A stretch of 64,000 nucleotides of DNA from Pseudomonas mediterranea CFBP 5447 (GCF_000774145.1 NZ_KN322987.1:978747-1042746); one strand, 5' to 3'; counted from the stretch's first letter, positions 25,484-34,951 are shown. The notes: a model not told the origin generated them from the sequence alone. Made by a program: numbers and translations.

Positions 25484-26410
25484 ATGAGACGCAAACCTAC
25501 CCACCGAGAACAATCCTTGCTGCCTGAGGACCTGCGCGTGTTCCTCACCGTCATCCGCAAAAACGGCTTTGGTAATGCCGCCGAGGCGCTGGGATTTTCG
25601 CCAGCGTATGTCAGCAAGCGAATCTCCGTCCTTGAGGCCGCGTTGGGCGCGAAGCTGTTGCACCGCACAACCCGACGTGTCGCATTGACCGACGACGGCG
25701 AACGTGTCCGCGTCTTCGCCACTCGACTGCTGGGGGATATGGATGACTTCATCAGCGAGCTGACCGACGCCCGCCAGCAATTGCAGGGAAGCCTGCATAT
25801 CTGCAGCTCTTTCGGTTTTGGCCGCAACCATGTCGCGCCCGCGATCGCCGCGCTTTCGCACCTCTACCCTCGATTGGAGATTCGCCTGGACGTGTTCGAT
25901 CGGATGGTCGATATCGTCAATGAAGGCTTCGATCTCGAAATCAGGGTGGGATACGACCTCCCCCAACACCTTTTGGGAAAGAAACTCGTGAGTAACCGCA
26001 GGGTGCTCTGCGCAACCCCAGGGTACCTGGCAAAGCGCGGCGTCCCGACGTCCCTGGATGACTTGGCCCGGCATGATTGCCTGGTGCTCAAGGAGCGCAA
26101 CAACGCCTTTGGCATCTGGAACCTGACGAAAGACGGTGTTGAAGAATCCATCCGAATCAACGGTCCGCTGTCATCGAACAATGGCGAGATTGTGTTGCGC
26201 TGGGCCTTGAGTGACGCAGGTATCCTCCTGCGCTCCTTGTGGGATGTGAAGCCTCTGCTTGAAAGTGGACAACTGGTCCATGTGCTGCCTGCCTATGCCC
26301 AGGATGCCGACGTCTGGGCCATCTACCCGACACGGGTCAGTCAATCCGCCAAGCTACGCGCCTGTGTCGAATTCCTCGAGGAGCATTTTAAGACGCTCGC
26401 CCTCGTTTGA
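25484..26410 (+). CDS. LysR-family transcriptional regulator
   Basis: A 308-residue LysR regulator. The N-terminal HTH (L-R-V-F-L-T-V-I-R-K-N-G-F-G-N-A-A-E-A-L-G-F) is followed by S-P-A-Y-V-S-K-R-I-S-V-L-E, then the effector-binding domain. The start could be ATG 25484 or 25463; both have weak ribosome-binding sites, and 25484 has CCAGG just upstream. It diverges from the AtuA copy 2 operon across about 290 bp and converges on the leuCD-like genes, so it is the likely regulator of one or both. Confidence 0.9.
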   Translation: MRRKPTHREQSLLPEDLRVFLTVIRKNGFGNAAEALGFSPAYVSKRISVLEAALGAKLLHRTTRRVALTDDGERVRVFATRLLGDMDDFISELTDARQQLQGSLHICSSFGFGRNHVAPAIAALSHLYPRLEIRLDVFDRMVDIVNEGFDLEIRVGYDLPQHLLGKKLVSNRRVLCATPGYLAKRGVPTSLDDLARHDCLVLKERNNAFGIWNLTKDGVEESIRINGPLSSNNGEIVLRWALSDAGILLRSLWDVKPLLESGQLVHVLPAYAQDADVWAIYPTRVSQSAKLRACVEFLEEHFKTLALV

Positions 26411-26449
26411 GTGCCTGGCAGCCATGGCTGACAAGCGCACCTGGGGAAC

Positions 26450-27058
26450 TCAGTCCAGCCACGGATTTTCGGCGTAGTGACGCGCTTCGAAATCGCGAAT
26501 CTGCGCCGCCCGCTGCAAGGTAGCGCCGATCGCGTCCAGCCCCGACAACAACGATTGCTTGCGCAGCGCATCGATGGTGAACTCGATGACCGAACCATCA
26601 CTTAGCCAGATACGCTGATTCGGCAGATCGACGCTGATCGTCGCGGTGGCTCCGTTGTTCACGACGCGAGCCAGTCTCTGCAGCTGCGACTGACAAAGCT
26701 GTATCACGAGCACGCCATTACGCTGGCAGTTGTCATAGAAGATGCCGGCAAAACTTGTCCCGATCAGCCCACGAATCCCCAGTTGCTTGAGCCCCCATAC
26801 CGCATGCTCGCGACTGGAACCACAGCCGAAGTTGGGCCCGGTCACCAGGAAGCTGGCCCCGCTCCACGCCGGCTGGTTGAGGACGAAGTCTGGATCGGGC
26901 TCGCCGGATTCAAGGAAACGCAAGTCAAAAAACACGCCTTTGTCCAAACCACTTCGATCGATCCCTTTCAAGAACTGCTTGGGCATGATGACGTCGGTAT
27001 CGATGTTGGGCGCGAGCAAAGGTGCGGCTTTTCCAGTGACAGTTTCAAAAGGTTGCAT
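26450..27058 (-). CDS. leuD: Isopropylmalate-isomerase-type small subunit (LeuD-like)
   Basis: A 202-residue small (swivel-domain) subunit of the aconitase superfamily. Motifs seen are N-I-D-T-D-V-I-M-P-K-Q-F-L, the substrate loop N-F-G-C-G-S-S-R-E-H-A and I-G-T-S-F-A-G-I-F-Y-D-N-C. It is encoded 3 nt after the large subunit. Position beside PrpD and AtuA genes rather than leuB suggests a catabolic hydro-lyase acting on the pathway's hydroxy-acid rather than, or besides, leucine synthesis. Both readings are possible from sequence alone. Confidence 0.9.
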   Translation of the reverse strand: MQPFETVTGKAAPLLAPNIDTDVIMPKQFLKGIDRSGLDKGVFFDLRFLESGEPDPDFVLNQPAWSGASFLVTGPNFGCGSSREHAVWGLKQLGIRGLIGTSFAGIFYDNCQRNGVLVIQLCQSQLQRLARVVNNGATATISVDLPNQRIWLSDGSVIEFTIDALRKQSLLSGLDAIGATLQRAAQIRDFEARHYAENPWLD

Positions 27059-27061
27059 GGT

Positions 27062-28483
27062 TCAAGCCTCCTCGGCCAACAGGCGGACGTCCGTCAGGCG
27101 ACCGCGGATGGCCGCAGCGGCAACCATCGCCGGGCTCATGAGATGGGTCCGTGCGCCTGCCCCCTGACGTCCCTCAAAGTTTCGGTTGGTGCTGGACGCG
27201 CAACGATCACCCGCAGCAAGCACGTCGTCGTTCATGGCCAGGCACATCGAACATCCGGACTGGCGCCATTCAAAACCGGCCTCGAGGAAGATCCCGGCCA
27301 AACCTTCCTCTTCGGCCTGGACACGCACCTGGGTTGACCCAGGCACGATCATCGCGCGTACTGTCGAGGCGACCTTCCTGCCCTTCACCACCCGTGCCAC
27401 GTCACGCAAATCTTCGATGCGCGCGTTGGTGCACGAACCGATGAACGCATGGCTGATCTGCACGTCACTTAACGCCATGCCGGCCTCCAACCCCATGTAG
27501 GCCAAGGCGCGCTGCATGCCCTGGCGCAGGATCGGATCGGCGACGGTCGCCGGGTCTGGAACGTTGCCACTGATGGATGACGCCTGGTCCGGGCTGGTTC
27601 CCCAGGTCACCATCGGCACCAACGTATCCACGTCCAGCAGGACTTCGCTGTCGAACACCGCGCCTTCGTCGGTGAAGAGCGTTCGCCATTGCTTTTCGGC
27701 GACAGGCCAGTGTTCGCTTCGAGGAGCACGCGGCGTGGACTTGACGTAGTCAAAAACCTTTTCGTCGGGCGCCACGAAGGCCCCTCGGGCACCCGCCTCC
27801 ACCGCCATGTTGCATAGGGTCATCCGCGCTTCGACACTCAATGCGCTGATGACCGAGCCGACGAACTCGATGGCGTACCCGGTCGCGCCTGAGGCGCCAA
27901 TTTTCTCGATCAGCGCCATGATGATGTCCTTCGAGGTGACGCCTATGCCCAGCGTGCCGGTGACCGTGACCCGCATGGTTTTCAGGCGCTTGTAGACCAG
28001 GGTCTGCGTCGCCAGCAAGTGCTCGATTTCAGAGGTGCCAATGCCAAAGCCAAACGCGCCCAGTGCCCCATAGGTCGTGGTATGGCTGTCGCCCGCAGCC
28101 ACCACCATGCCAGGCAGGATAAAACCCTGCTCCGGCGCGACCACGTGCTCGATCCCCTGGCGCTTGTCCAGCACATCGAACAACTCGATGCCGAAGTCCC
28201 GACAGTTTTCTTCGAAGTACGAAACCTGCAAGGCGCCACCGGCATCGGGCATGGCCGCAATACGGTTCGGGCTGGTTGGATTGACATGGTCGACGACCGC
28301 CAGCGTTGCGCGAGATCGCCAGACGCCGCGCTTCGCCTCGCGAAGCCCGCTGAAAGCTTGGGGGCTGGTGTATTCGTTGGCCACTTGGCGGTCGATGTAG
28401 AGCAATACGTGCCCTTGATCGTCCAGGGTAGCGACGGTGTGGCTATCGATGTATTTCTGGTAGAGGGTACGAGGGCTGTTCAT
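27062..28483 (-). CDS. leuC: Isopropylmalate-isomerase-type large subunit (LeuC-like)
   Basis: A 473-residue aconitase-family large subunit. The 4Fe-4S ligands are visible as a Cys in I-G-S-C-T-N-A-R and the pair in S-G-C-S-M-C-L-A-M-N. The A-G-D-S-H-T-T-T-Y-G-A segment near residue 130 is also typical. The length matches LeuC. It forms a two-gene unit with the LeuD-like gene and converges with the LysR gene. About 450 bp of non-coding DNA with repeat copy B and a hairpin lie upstream. It catalyses dehydration/hydration of a 2- or 3-hydroxy acid; the natural substrate here is unproven. Confidence 0.92.
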   Translation of the reverse strand: MNSPRTLYQKYIDSHTVATLDDQGHVLLYIDRQVANEYTSPQAFSGLREAKRGVWRSRATLAVVDHVNPTSPNRIAAMPDAGGALQVSYFEENCRDFGIELFDVLDKRQGIEHVVAPEQGFILPGMVVAAGDSHTTTYGALGAFGFGIGTSEIEHLLATQTLVYKRLKTMRVTVTGTLGIGVTSKDIIMALIEKIGASGATGYAIEFVGSVISALSVEARMTLCNMAVEAGARGAFVAPDEKVFDYVKSTPRAPRSEHWPVAEKQWRTLFTDEGAVFDSEVLLDVDTLVPMVTWGTSPDQASSISGNVPDPATVADPILRQGMQRALAYMGLEAGMALSDVQISHAFIGSCTNARIEDLRDVARVVKGRKVASTVRAMIVPGSTQVRVQAEEEGLAGIFLEAGFEWRQSGCSMCLAMNDDVLAAGDRCASSTNRNFEGRQGAGARTHLMSPAMVAAAAIRGRLTDVRLLAEEA

Positions 28484-28668
28484 TGCGATGCGCTCTGTTG
28501 GGCCGGGTCACGGATGAACAGAGAGTATTCGCAATGAAAAACCCATCAATAGCCCTCAAGTGATCACATGAGACACGATTCGTGAACAATCGGCAGGGGC
28601 AGTGAGGTGAGCTTCCGGCAGCGTCACGGAGCTTGAACACTGCAGGCTCTGGAATGACATTGGGCGCC

Positions 28669-28774
28669 TCTTCAGCGACGTGATGGCCACTATCAATGCC
28701 TGCGCCCGGTGACTTCTATTCTGCTCACTGCCCTGATGCGACCTGACAATAGGCCCTAGGACCGCAAAGGCAAG
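28669..28774. repeat. Dispersed intergenic repeat, copy B
   Basis: About 106 bp, partner of copy A at 12051-12155, same orientation, roughly 80% identical by eye. The best-kept blocks are TTCAGCGAC, TCAATGCCTGCGC, CTGCTCACTGCC, TGACAATAGG and CGCAAAGGCAAG. Both copies sit in intergenic DNA flanking the acid-utilisation region. Confidence 0.75.
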
Positions 28775-28870
28775 TGATGCGCGCCCCCAGAGTAGTCATG
28801 ACCCAACAACGGGATACGCGCAAAACCGGCGCGACATTGGAACAGGAATGTCTCTAGCGCTTGAGACACC

Positions 28871-28900
28871 GTGAAGTGGTTGAGCGATCAACCACCTCAC
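28871..28900 (-). terminator. Hairpin downstream of treS
   Basis: GTGAAGTGGTTGA / TCAACCACCTCAC form a long stem with a GCGA loop and one or two mismatches, about 40 nt beyond the treS stop. No T-tract follows on the minus strand, so termination is likely but not certain. Confidence 0.4.
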
Positions 28901-28938
28901 TTTGCCAAGCCCTGGTGCGGTATTTCTGAAACACCACA

Positions 28939-31005
28939 CTAGATCATCGGTGAGGTGCTCACCACCCGCAGCGCCAACCCCTCGAACGCATCCAGCGTAA
29001 TGGTGAATTCGCCCTCAGGCGTGAGATCACCCTCGACCCGTTCATTGATGATGTCGACCACCGGCCCGGGCGCGATATTGGGCAGGTGCAGGGTTTCAGT
29101 GATCGGCGTCGAACCGAAGTTCAGCGCGGTGATTTGCGTACCTTTGCCGGCCGGCAACTCGTGAACCATGATCAACAGCCCCGGATGCTCGACGTCCGGA
29201 ATCAGTATCTGGCGACTCGCGGCGATGTCATAGGCACGGCGCGCAGCGAGGATCTTGCGCAGTTGCGAGGCGAACGAATCCGGATCTTTCAACTGGCTTG
29301 GCAAGCTGCCGTACAGGGTCTTCGGACGAGGCATCTGGCCGGCCGACAATGCCGCATCAGGGTTGAGATCCACCAGATCGTAGGCACCGCGATGAATCCA
29401 ACGGGTGTCGCCATCACCCATCAGATGCTCGACCTGTTCCGCCGGCAACGGCAATGCGCCGACCAGGTCCCAGCCAGACAACGCGAATACACCGGGCTGC
29501 ATCGCGTTATACATCACCAGCAGCAGATGAACCTGGCGAATCTGCTGGACATCTGCCGTCGTAATGGCGTCGAGATCGCGAATCCCCAACGCCGCCGTGA
29601 TGATGCTCGCGGTGGTGCAGGACACACCGTTGGTGACGAATTTCAGGTTGTAGGGCGCATGCTCTCCAGTGAGGCGCTCGTACATCTGCTCGCGGATGTG
29701 CTCGCGCAGAATGCCGCCGGGAAAGGTCTGCCCCTGATAGAGGTAAGTATCGTGCGCGTGCAGGGTCCAGAAGTGCACCAGCTCCAGGGTCAATTCATCA
29801 TGATTCTGCAACGCGTGAATCAGCGAGCCCGGATCGATGCCGAGAGTGTGCATCTGCCGCAGCATCAATCGCAGGAATTCGGCATCGCCCATCAGCAAGG
29901 CATGTTGATAGGCCGGTCGGGTGATGAAGTCGTAGGAGAGATCCGCCCCGCCATGGGACATGGCGGCGATATCGTCTACGGTCAGGTTCAGCTCCTGGAA
30001 ACTGAAGCCGCCGGCCTTGCGAATCGCTCCAGCGAGCAATTGGTTTCCGGTGATCGAGAGCGGATGGCTTTCGGACCAGGCGGTACCTTCGAGTTTGCGT
30101 TCCACGCCAAGAAATCCGTTGGCGTCCAGACGCAGGATTTTCGCCCCCGAGACATCGATGGCATGCAGCGCGTCGCCGATGACCATTTGCTGAGCGGCAA
30201 AGGTCGGGTCCAGCCAGTTCAGCGAAGGTTGCCCTTCCTTGAAGTAATGCAGATAGACCCAACGGCGCGGCTTGCCATCAACGCCCATCACCACCGGTGT
30301 CGCACTCCAATCGGTTTCCTTGACGCCTGGTTCGAAGAAGATCACCCGTTGCAACTGACCGACGATGTAATGCTTATCCCGCAGTACGTCGACCTGCTGC
30401 GGGGTGAGGTTCTGCGCATCGCGCCCCTCGGCAATGTCGGGGAGCAGCGGCCAGTCCTCCTCGCGGATTTCCACCATGTGGTAGAGCCCCGGATAATCTT
30501 CATACGCCATCTCGGCCAAACGAAAATCCGCGCCTTTGCCGGTATGCGACGGGATGACATCCTCGATGACGACCGCATTGTGCGCGGCGGCCATTCGGGT
30601 CAATGCTTGCAACTGCGCCTCGGTGCCCAACTGCGGGTCGATGTCGAAACTGATGCGGTCAAAATTTCCGTCAATCGTCGGGGTGTGCTCAGTGCCGGAA
30701 AGACCTCCAGCGCGTTTCAACGGCCCATTGTGAATGCCCTGAATACCGATCCTCGACAGCGCATGCCATAGGGTTTCATCCCCCAGCGCCTCCAGCACAG
30801 TGCCATTTTCACGGGTAATAATGGACGCCGGATACGCGGTGAACCATACCGAAGACAGTGCCGAGGCGTCACGAGGCCGAGTATGCGCGTAAGGCTGCTG
30901 CCACAATCGACCTTGCCCCGAGTACAGCTTGGCGCGCTTCCTGGCAGCGCCGAGCATCGATTGTTCGACGAGCCAGTCGACATGATTTTTCTCAGCTGCC
31001 GTCAT
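28939..31005 (-). CDS. treS: Trehalose synthase (maltose alpha-D-glucosyltransferase, short form)
   Basis: A 688-residue GH13 enzyme that would interconvert maltose and trehalose. Length and motifs fit the short TreS form known from Pseudomonas stutzeri/putida, without the maltokinase fusion. Visible GH13 regions are E-D-V-I-P-S-H-T-G-K-G-A-D-F (region I), I-L-R-L-D-A-N-G-F with the nucleophile Asp, S-F-Q-E-L with the acid/base Glu and L-Q-N-H-D-E with the transition-state Asp. I chose the ATG at 31005 because GGAGGTGA lies 8 nt upstream; readings starting at 31026 or 31074 have no such site. It is monocistronic, cytoplasmic and linked to osmotic or carbon-store metabolism. Confidence 0.88.
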   Translation of the reverse strand: MTAAEKNHVDWLVEQSMLGAARKRAKLYSGQGRLWQQPYAHTRPRDASALSSVWFTAYPASIITRENGTVLEALGDETLWHALSRIGIQGIHNGPLKRAGGLSGTEHTPTIDGNFDRISFDIDPQLGTEAQLQALTRMAAAHNAVVIEDVIPSHTGKGADFRLAEMAYEDYPGLYHMVEIREEDWPLLPDIAEGRDAQNLTPQQVDVLRDKHYIVGQLQRVIFFEPGVKETDWSATPVVMGVDGKPRRWVYLHYFKEGQPSLNWLDPTFAAQQMVIGDALHAIDVSGAKILRLDANGFLGVERKLEGTAWSESHPLSITGNQLLAGAIRKAGGFSFQELNLTVDDIAAMSHGGADLSYDFITRPAYQHALLMGDAEFLRLMLRQMHTLGIDPGSLIHALQNHDELTLELVHFWTLHAHDTYLYQGQTFPGGILREHIREQMYERLTGEHAPYNLKFVTNGVSCTTASIITAALGIRDLDAITTADVQQIRQVHLLLVMYNAMQPGVFALSGWDLVGALPLPAEQVEHLMGDGDTRWIHRGAYDLVDLNPDAALSAGQMPRPKTLYGSLPSQLKDPDSFASQLRKILAARRAYDIAASRQILIPDVEHPGLLIMVHELPAGKGTQITALNFGSTPITETLHLPNIAPGPVVDIINERVEGDLTPEGEFTITLDAFEGLALRVVSTSPMI

Positions 31006-31395
31006 GGAAACAATCACCTCCGTCATGAAAAACCGCAGCCGCCCTTCTCCAACCGAGGCGCCGCCCGTTTTCATATGAGGCCATTACGCGACATTCGTTG
31101 CATCGAATCAGGAGAGAGCCTGCGAGGCACGATCCGCGAGTTCAGAGCGAAGCTCGATCGGCTGCAGAACCGGGTGTCCGCCGAGCCGCCGGGCCGCTTT
31201 TGCTGATTGCTTTGCAACGGCCCGTTTCGCTTGAACGGAAAGTTCTGCATATGAAGCGATGAATGACCCTGTTTGGCGACAGGTAAAGGCTCGCCATCAG
31301 CCTGGTGATACCCCCTGAGCCCCGCCGCCAAAACTGAAAGAAGCTGACTACAATCATTTTGACATCATGCCGCGCTTGGCGGCTCAGGGAGAAAA

Positions 31396-32982
31396 ATGAT
31401 GCGTAAAACTTGGCGATCTGGAGTGGCTGCTTTTGCCGCAGTGGTATTGCCCACCTTAATAAGTGGATGCATTTCGACCGAGCGAGTCATGGCTCCATAT
31501 GAGGACGCGCTGTCGCTGGATAGCAGCGACGCAGTGAAATTTCACAGCATGCTTTACTTTCCTTCTGGCACTGCGCTGCACTTCCCTGGCTACGTGGTAG
31601 CCCTGGAGAAAAGCCCACAGGAGATAATAGGCGGACCGAAGTTTAACGATAATGTGCGCTTCGTTCATTCCGAGACGGCATATTTCAACGGGGAGGAAGA
31701 CAGCCGATACAATACGATCCATCACATCGAGCGATTCCAGACCTTCGACAGCAAGGCCATGTTCGTCTCGCATATTCTCCAAAACGGAGTATTGCAGGAC
31801 GACAGTGTGCAGGGCGACCCATACCTGGCCAAAACTCACTGTTTTGTCTACAACGCCTATGCGGCCGATGCTCTGGCAGGCATACGCAAAGACTACGATC
31901 TTAAGAAAATTAATGACTGGCATGCCTGCAAGACTGCCCAGAATCTGGAAGTTATCAATCCCCTGCTCACTGATCTGTATGGCGAAAGCGCAAAGGCGCT
32001 CGATGCACTGAAAAGTAACCTGACTCAGGATCTGCGCAGCTCTCGATATACCCACGTACTAATTGTCGTGATGGGCTGGAACACCGCTCAGGATGAGGCT
32101 ATTCGCAACATCAACGATATTACTGGAAATATGATGGCCGCCGCGCAAGAAGCACAAAGCGCTCAGATTGATGATCAGGCAACTCGCCCCAAATCCTTGA
32201 ATATCGTAAATAGTCAGTTCCGCCCGCTGGTGATTGGCGTAACGTGGCCGTCATTTTGGTCCAATTCTTTCACTAATTTTTTCAGCTATAGCAACAAGGC
32301 TAACGACGCCGACGAAATCGGCCTATCGTGGCTTAACAAACTCATCAACGAAACCGTACCCGGCGCTCTCGATGCGTCAGGAAGCAAGGCCAAAGTAGTC
32401 GCTATCGGCCACAGCTTCGGAGCCCGGGCCATGACTCGCGCATTATTCAGCTCGCCAGCTCTCCAGCCCAGTCAAACAATCCCTGTCAGCCGGGTGGATC
32501 TGGCGGTGGGTTTGCAAGGTGCGGTGAGCATCAACCGCTTCATAGTGGGTAAAGGCATTGAAGGTGCGCCTTATCGCGACTTTGCCAAGTTGAGCAAGAC
32601 CCATATTGCCCTTACTGCGTCGAAATACGATGGCGCCGCAGGCGGGCGAATGGTGGTCTGGTACGATCCTTCCGGCTCGATCAGCTCTTGGAGACTGGCC
32701 TGCAACACCTCTGACTCGGCAATGGCAGCAACTTTCGAATGCCTGAAAGCCAGTGATACATCTGCAACACCTGGAGGCAGCTTCAGCCTGTGCAAGTCCG
32801 ACGGCAAGGACTGCTCGATGTCGCCCGCCAACCCAAGCAAGATTAGCTATATTGACGCCTCTGAAGGAATCACCCAGTTCAATTCCCCCGGCTCTGGCGG
32901 CGGTGCCCATAGCGATATTTACCGCCTCCCAATGGGCAGGCTGCTATGGCGTCTCGTTGAAGAGTACGCTCTACAGCGTTGA
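31396..32982 (+). CDS. Lipoprotein with alpha/beta-hydrolase motif
   Basis: A 528-residue lipoprotein. The signal peptide ends in the lipobox L-I-S-G-C at residues 23-27, and the Asp-free +2 residue (Ile) favours outer-membrane sorting. The C-terminal half carries a nucleophile elbow V-A-I-G-H-S-F-G-A-R (Ser near 339) and a late His in G-G-A-H-S-D (near 505), suggesting a lipase/esterase-like fold. GGGAG precedes the tandem ATGs at 31396/31399. I do not recognise a named family. It precedes the PLD-like and large unknown genes on the same strand, although with a 265-nt gap, so a shared role is plausible. Confidence 0.75.
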   Translation: MMRKTWRSGVAAFAAVVLPTLISGCISTERVMAPYEDALSLDSSDAVKFHSMLYFPSGTALHFPGYVVALEKSPQEIIGGPKFNDNVRFVHSETAYFNGEEDSRYNTIHHIERFQTFDSKAMFVSHILQNGVLQDDSVQGDPYLAKTHCFVYNAYAADALAGIRKDYDLKKINDWHACKTAQNLEVINPLLTDLYGESAKALDALKSNLTQDLRSSRYTHVLIVVMGWNTAQDEAIRNINDITGNMMAAAQEAQSAQIDDQATRPKSLNIVNSQFRPLVIGVTWPSFWSNSFTNFFSYSNKANDADEIGLSWLNKLINETVPGALDASGSKAKVVAIGHSFGARAMTRALFSSPALQPSQTIPVSRVDLAVGLQGAVSINRFIVGKGIEGAPYRDFAKLSKTHIALTASKYDGAAGGRMVVWYDPSGSISSWRLACNTSDSAMAATFECLKASDTSATPGGSFSLCKSDGKDCSMSPANPSKISYIDASEGITQFNSPGSGGGAHSDIYRLPMGRLLWRLVEEYALQR

Positions 32983-33314
32983 ACAACCTATCCGCTGGTA
33001 CGATCCTGTCGGATGAACTATCGCAGTATCAGCGCCATGAGGATCACGGCCCGATAAACCTGACGGCAACAGGCGCAGAAATCCTGGCGCTGGTCGAGGC
33101 GCTATCCACCTATGTGGACCTCGACCACGCCAACGCGATGACCTGCCGTGATGTTGCATTTACTTGCTTCTGCCGCACTGATGGCATATATGCATCACTG
33201 GCCCTATCAGGGCATAGGACACCATCATCCAGGGAGACAAGGATAAGATGTCAACCATCGCCCCAAATGCGACCATCCTCGACGACGACTATCAGCACGC
33301 CGTCGTCGACATGA
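32979..33314 (+). CDS. Possible small ORF between lipoprotein and PLD genes
   Basis: An open frame from a TTG at 32979, overlapping the lipoprotein stop, to 33314. The first 70 codons look coding (L-T-A-T-G-A-E-I-L-A-L-V-E-A-L, then T-C-R-D-V-A-F-T-C-F-C-R-T-D-G). The last part overlaps the PLD gene start and looks like noise. It may be a real small protein or the remnant of one. No family recognised. Confidence 0.3.
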   Translation: MNNLSAGTILSDELSQYQRHEDHGPINLTATGAEILALVEALSTYVDLDHANAMTCRDVAFTCFCRTDGIYASLALSGHRTPSSRETRIRCQPSPQMRPSSTTTISTPSST

Positions 33315-34951
33315 CATGCCTGTTTCACAACGGTGCTTGTTACCTGGTATTTGCGTCTGCACAGTTGTTCCCTACAGAACTTGGTGCCCCAGCCGAAGAA
33401 TCGCCGACCAGCTACCCGGTCAAAAAAATGAAGAGCGGCAGCCGATTGGTGCGCCGCCGCTATGTCGTGACCGCCAAACAGGCGCGGGACTGGTATCGCG
33501 ACTGCCTCGCTGGTGGAGTGCAATTGCTGATGGGCGATGAGCAACGTTACCCACTGCTGCACGAGAGGCTGTTCCCCGAACCGTCCTGGCCACACCTGGT
33601 TGCCACGGAAGACTTCGTCGCGGTCAGTGACGTGGAAGGACCACTTCGCGTGCACCACCTGATGCCTCGCGACTGCCCCCCCATGATATCTCAGCTCTAC
33701 GACACTGAGCCGGCAGCAGTTGCATGGCTGTGCAGCGAGATGGGCATCGACTTCTTGCGTCATCCTGAACAATTCGGCTCGGTACACCTGCTTTTGCCGA
33801 ATCCGGTCTTGCGTGACATGCAGATCAGACTCCATGTCGATGACCAGGGCGCAGAAAAAACCGTATTGCGATTGTCACCGAGACATAATCACTCGGCCAG
33901 AGGCCTTGAAGTCATGATGCTGGAGCATCGGCCTACAGGGATAAGCGCCATACAAACGGTCACTGCCGAAGGCTCATATCTGGAAATACCTCACGCCGGG
34001 ACAGCTGAAAAGTTCGAGCTGTTCATTCGTTGCCCGGTACGGGGCGTACTGGCGTGGAAAAAAGACCGTAGCTACTACACACAAATGAACTTCGGTCTGG
34101 AGGTCATCGGTACTCAAAAAACGATCCAAGTCCCCGGCAAGGACGGACTCTCATTCAACGTTGCAATCCGCGAGCGGGTTTCGGAGCGTGTGATGGGAAA
34201 ACCTGCTCGTACTAACGGCATCCCGGCGAGACTGCGTAAAGGACAGTACGACCGCCAGAGAACATCGGCCGCCGAAGACCTGGGGCAAAAGTGGTTGCAT
34301 CGCAACCAGGAAGAGGCCACAAGCTTCGTTCGCCACCTGATCGGTGAGGCCAAACATCGTGTATGGATCATCGACCCATACTTCGCCACGGCGGAGCTTT
34401 TCAGTTTCGCCGCCGCCACGGCGTATTTGAATACCGAAGTGACGATCCTCACCGGCGCGAGCACCGCACTGACCAGGCCTGACGAGCACTACAAGGACAA
34501 GGAAGCCGGCGAGGCCATGCTGCTCAATACATCCAAAGATGACATGAAGCACATCAAAGTACGCGTGATGACGGGCTCCATGCCAACGGTGCATGACCGG
34601 TTTCTGGTAATCGACAACGATGTCTGGTTTACCGGAAACTCACTGAATTCGCTCGGCGAACGTGCCGGCATGATGATTAAACTCCCGGCACCTGAGCCGG
34701 TGATCGACAAGATCAGCCAAGTTTTGCATGACCCGGAACGGACCAAAACTCTGGATGACTGGGTGCAGCATCGCCTGGCGACGCGCGAATCCGCCCCGTG
34801 CTCGAAGTTCGTCAAACTGCTCCGTTGGGCACGCAAGCTCAAGCGTGGATCGCTTGGCATATCCCCCCCCTGTTCGACAGCGCAACGACCTGTTCTGAAG
34901 CCTGCTGGAAAAACAACTGAGATAGGTGTCGAAACGGAGAAAGCGCCATGA
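33248..34951 (+). CDS. PLD-like phosphodiesterase domain protein (VPA1262-like?)
   Basis: A 567-residue protein. Residues 1-340 form an unrecognised N-terminal region. Residues 355-500 form a phospholipase-D-like module: V-W-I-I-D-P-Y-F-A, then V-T-I-L-T-G, then the catalytic-type motif H-D-R-F-L-V-I-D-N-D-V-W-F-T-G-N-S (HxR in place of the usual HxK). Only one such motif is present, so activity would need a dimer. AAGGA lies 5 nt before the ATG at 33248. Proteins of this layout have been called VPA1262-like; I recall this only loosely. The next gene overlaps by 4 nt. It could be a nuclease acting in defence, but this is unproven. Confidence 0.7.
   Translation: MSTIAPNATILDDDYQHAVVDMTCLFHNGACYLVFASAQLFPTELGAPAEESPTSYPVKKMKSGSRLVRRRYVVTAKQARDWYRDCLAGGVQLLMGDEQRYPLLHERLFPEPSWPHLVATEDFVAVSDVEGPLRVHHLMPRDCPPMISQLYDTEPAAVAWLCSEMGIDFLRHPEQFGSVHLLLPNPVLRDMQIRLHVDDQGAEKTVLRLSPRHNHSARGLEVMMLEHRPTGISAIQTVTAEGSYLEIPHAGTAEKFELFIRCPVRGVLAWKKDRSYYTQMNFGLEVIGTQKTIQVPGKDGLSFNVAIRERVSERVMGKPARTNGIPARLRKGQYDRQRTSAAEDLGQKWLHRNQEEATSFVRHLIGEAKHRVWIIDPYFATAELFSFAAATAYLNTEVTILTGASTALTRPDEHYKDKEAGEAMLLNTSKDDMKHIKVRVMTGSMPTVHDRFLVIDNDVWFTGNSLNSLGERAGMMIKLPAPEPVIDKISQVLHDPERTKTLDDWVQHRLATRESAPCSKFVKLLRWARKLKRGSLGISPPCSTAQRPVLKPAGKTTEIGVETEKAP

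Larger units (their letters stand above)
28484..28938. other. Intergenic region between leuC-like and treS genes
   Basis: No supported gene. It holds repeat copy B (28669-28774), a strong imperfect hairpin (28871-28900) and presumably the leuC promoter. Confidence 0.6.

Noticed and set aside
29086..30771. 561-codon plus-strand frame opposite treS
   Set aside because: Antisense to a full-length trehalose synthase with intact motifs; no domain or start signal.
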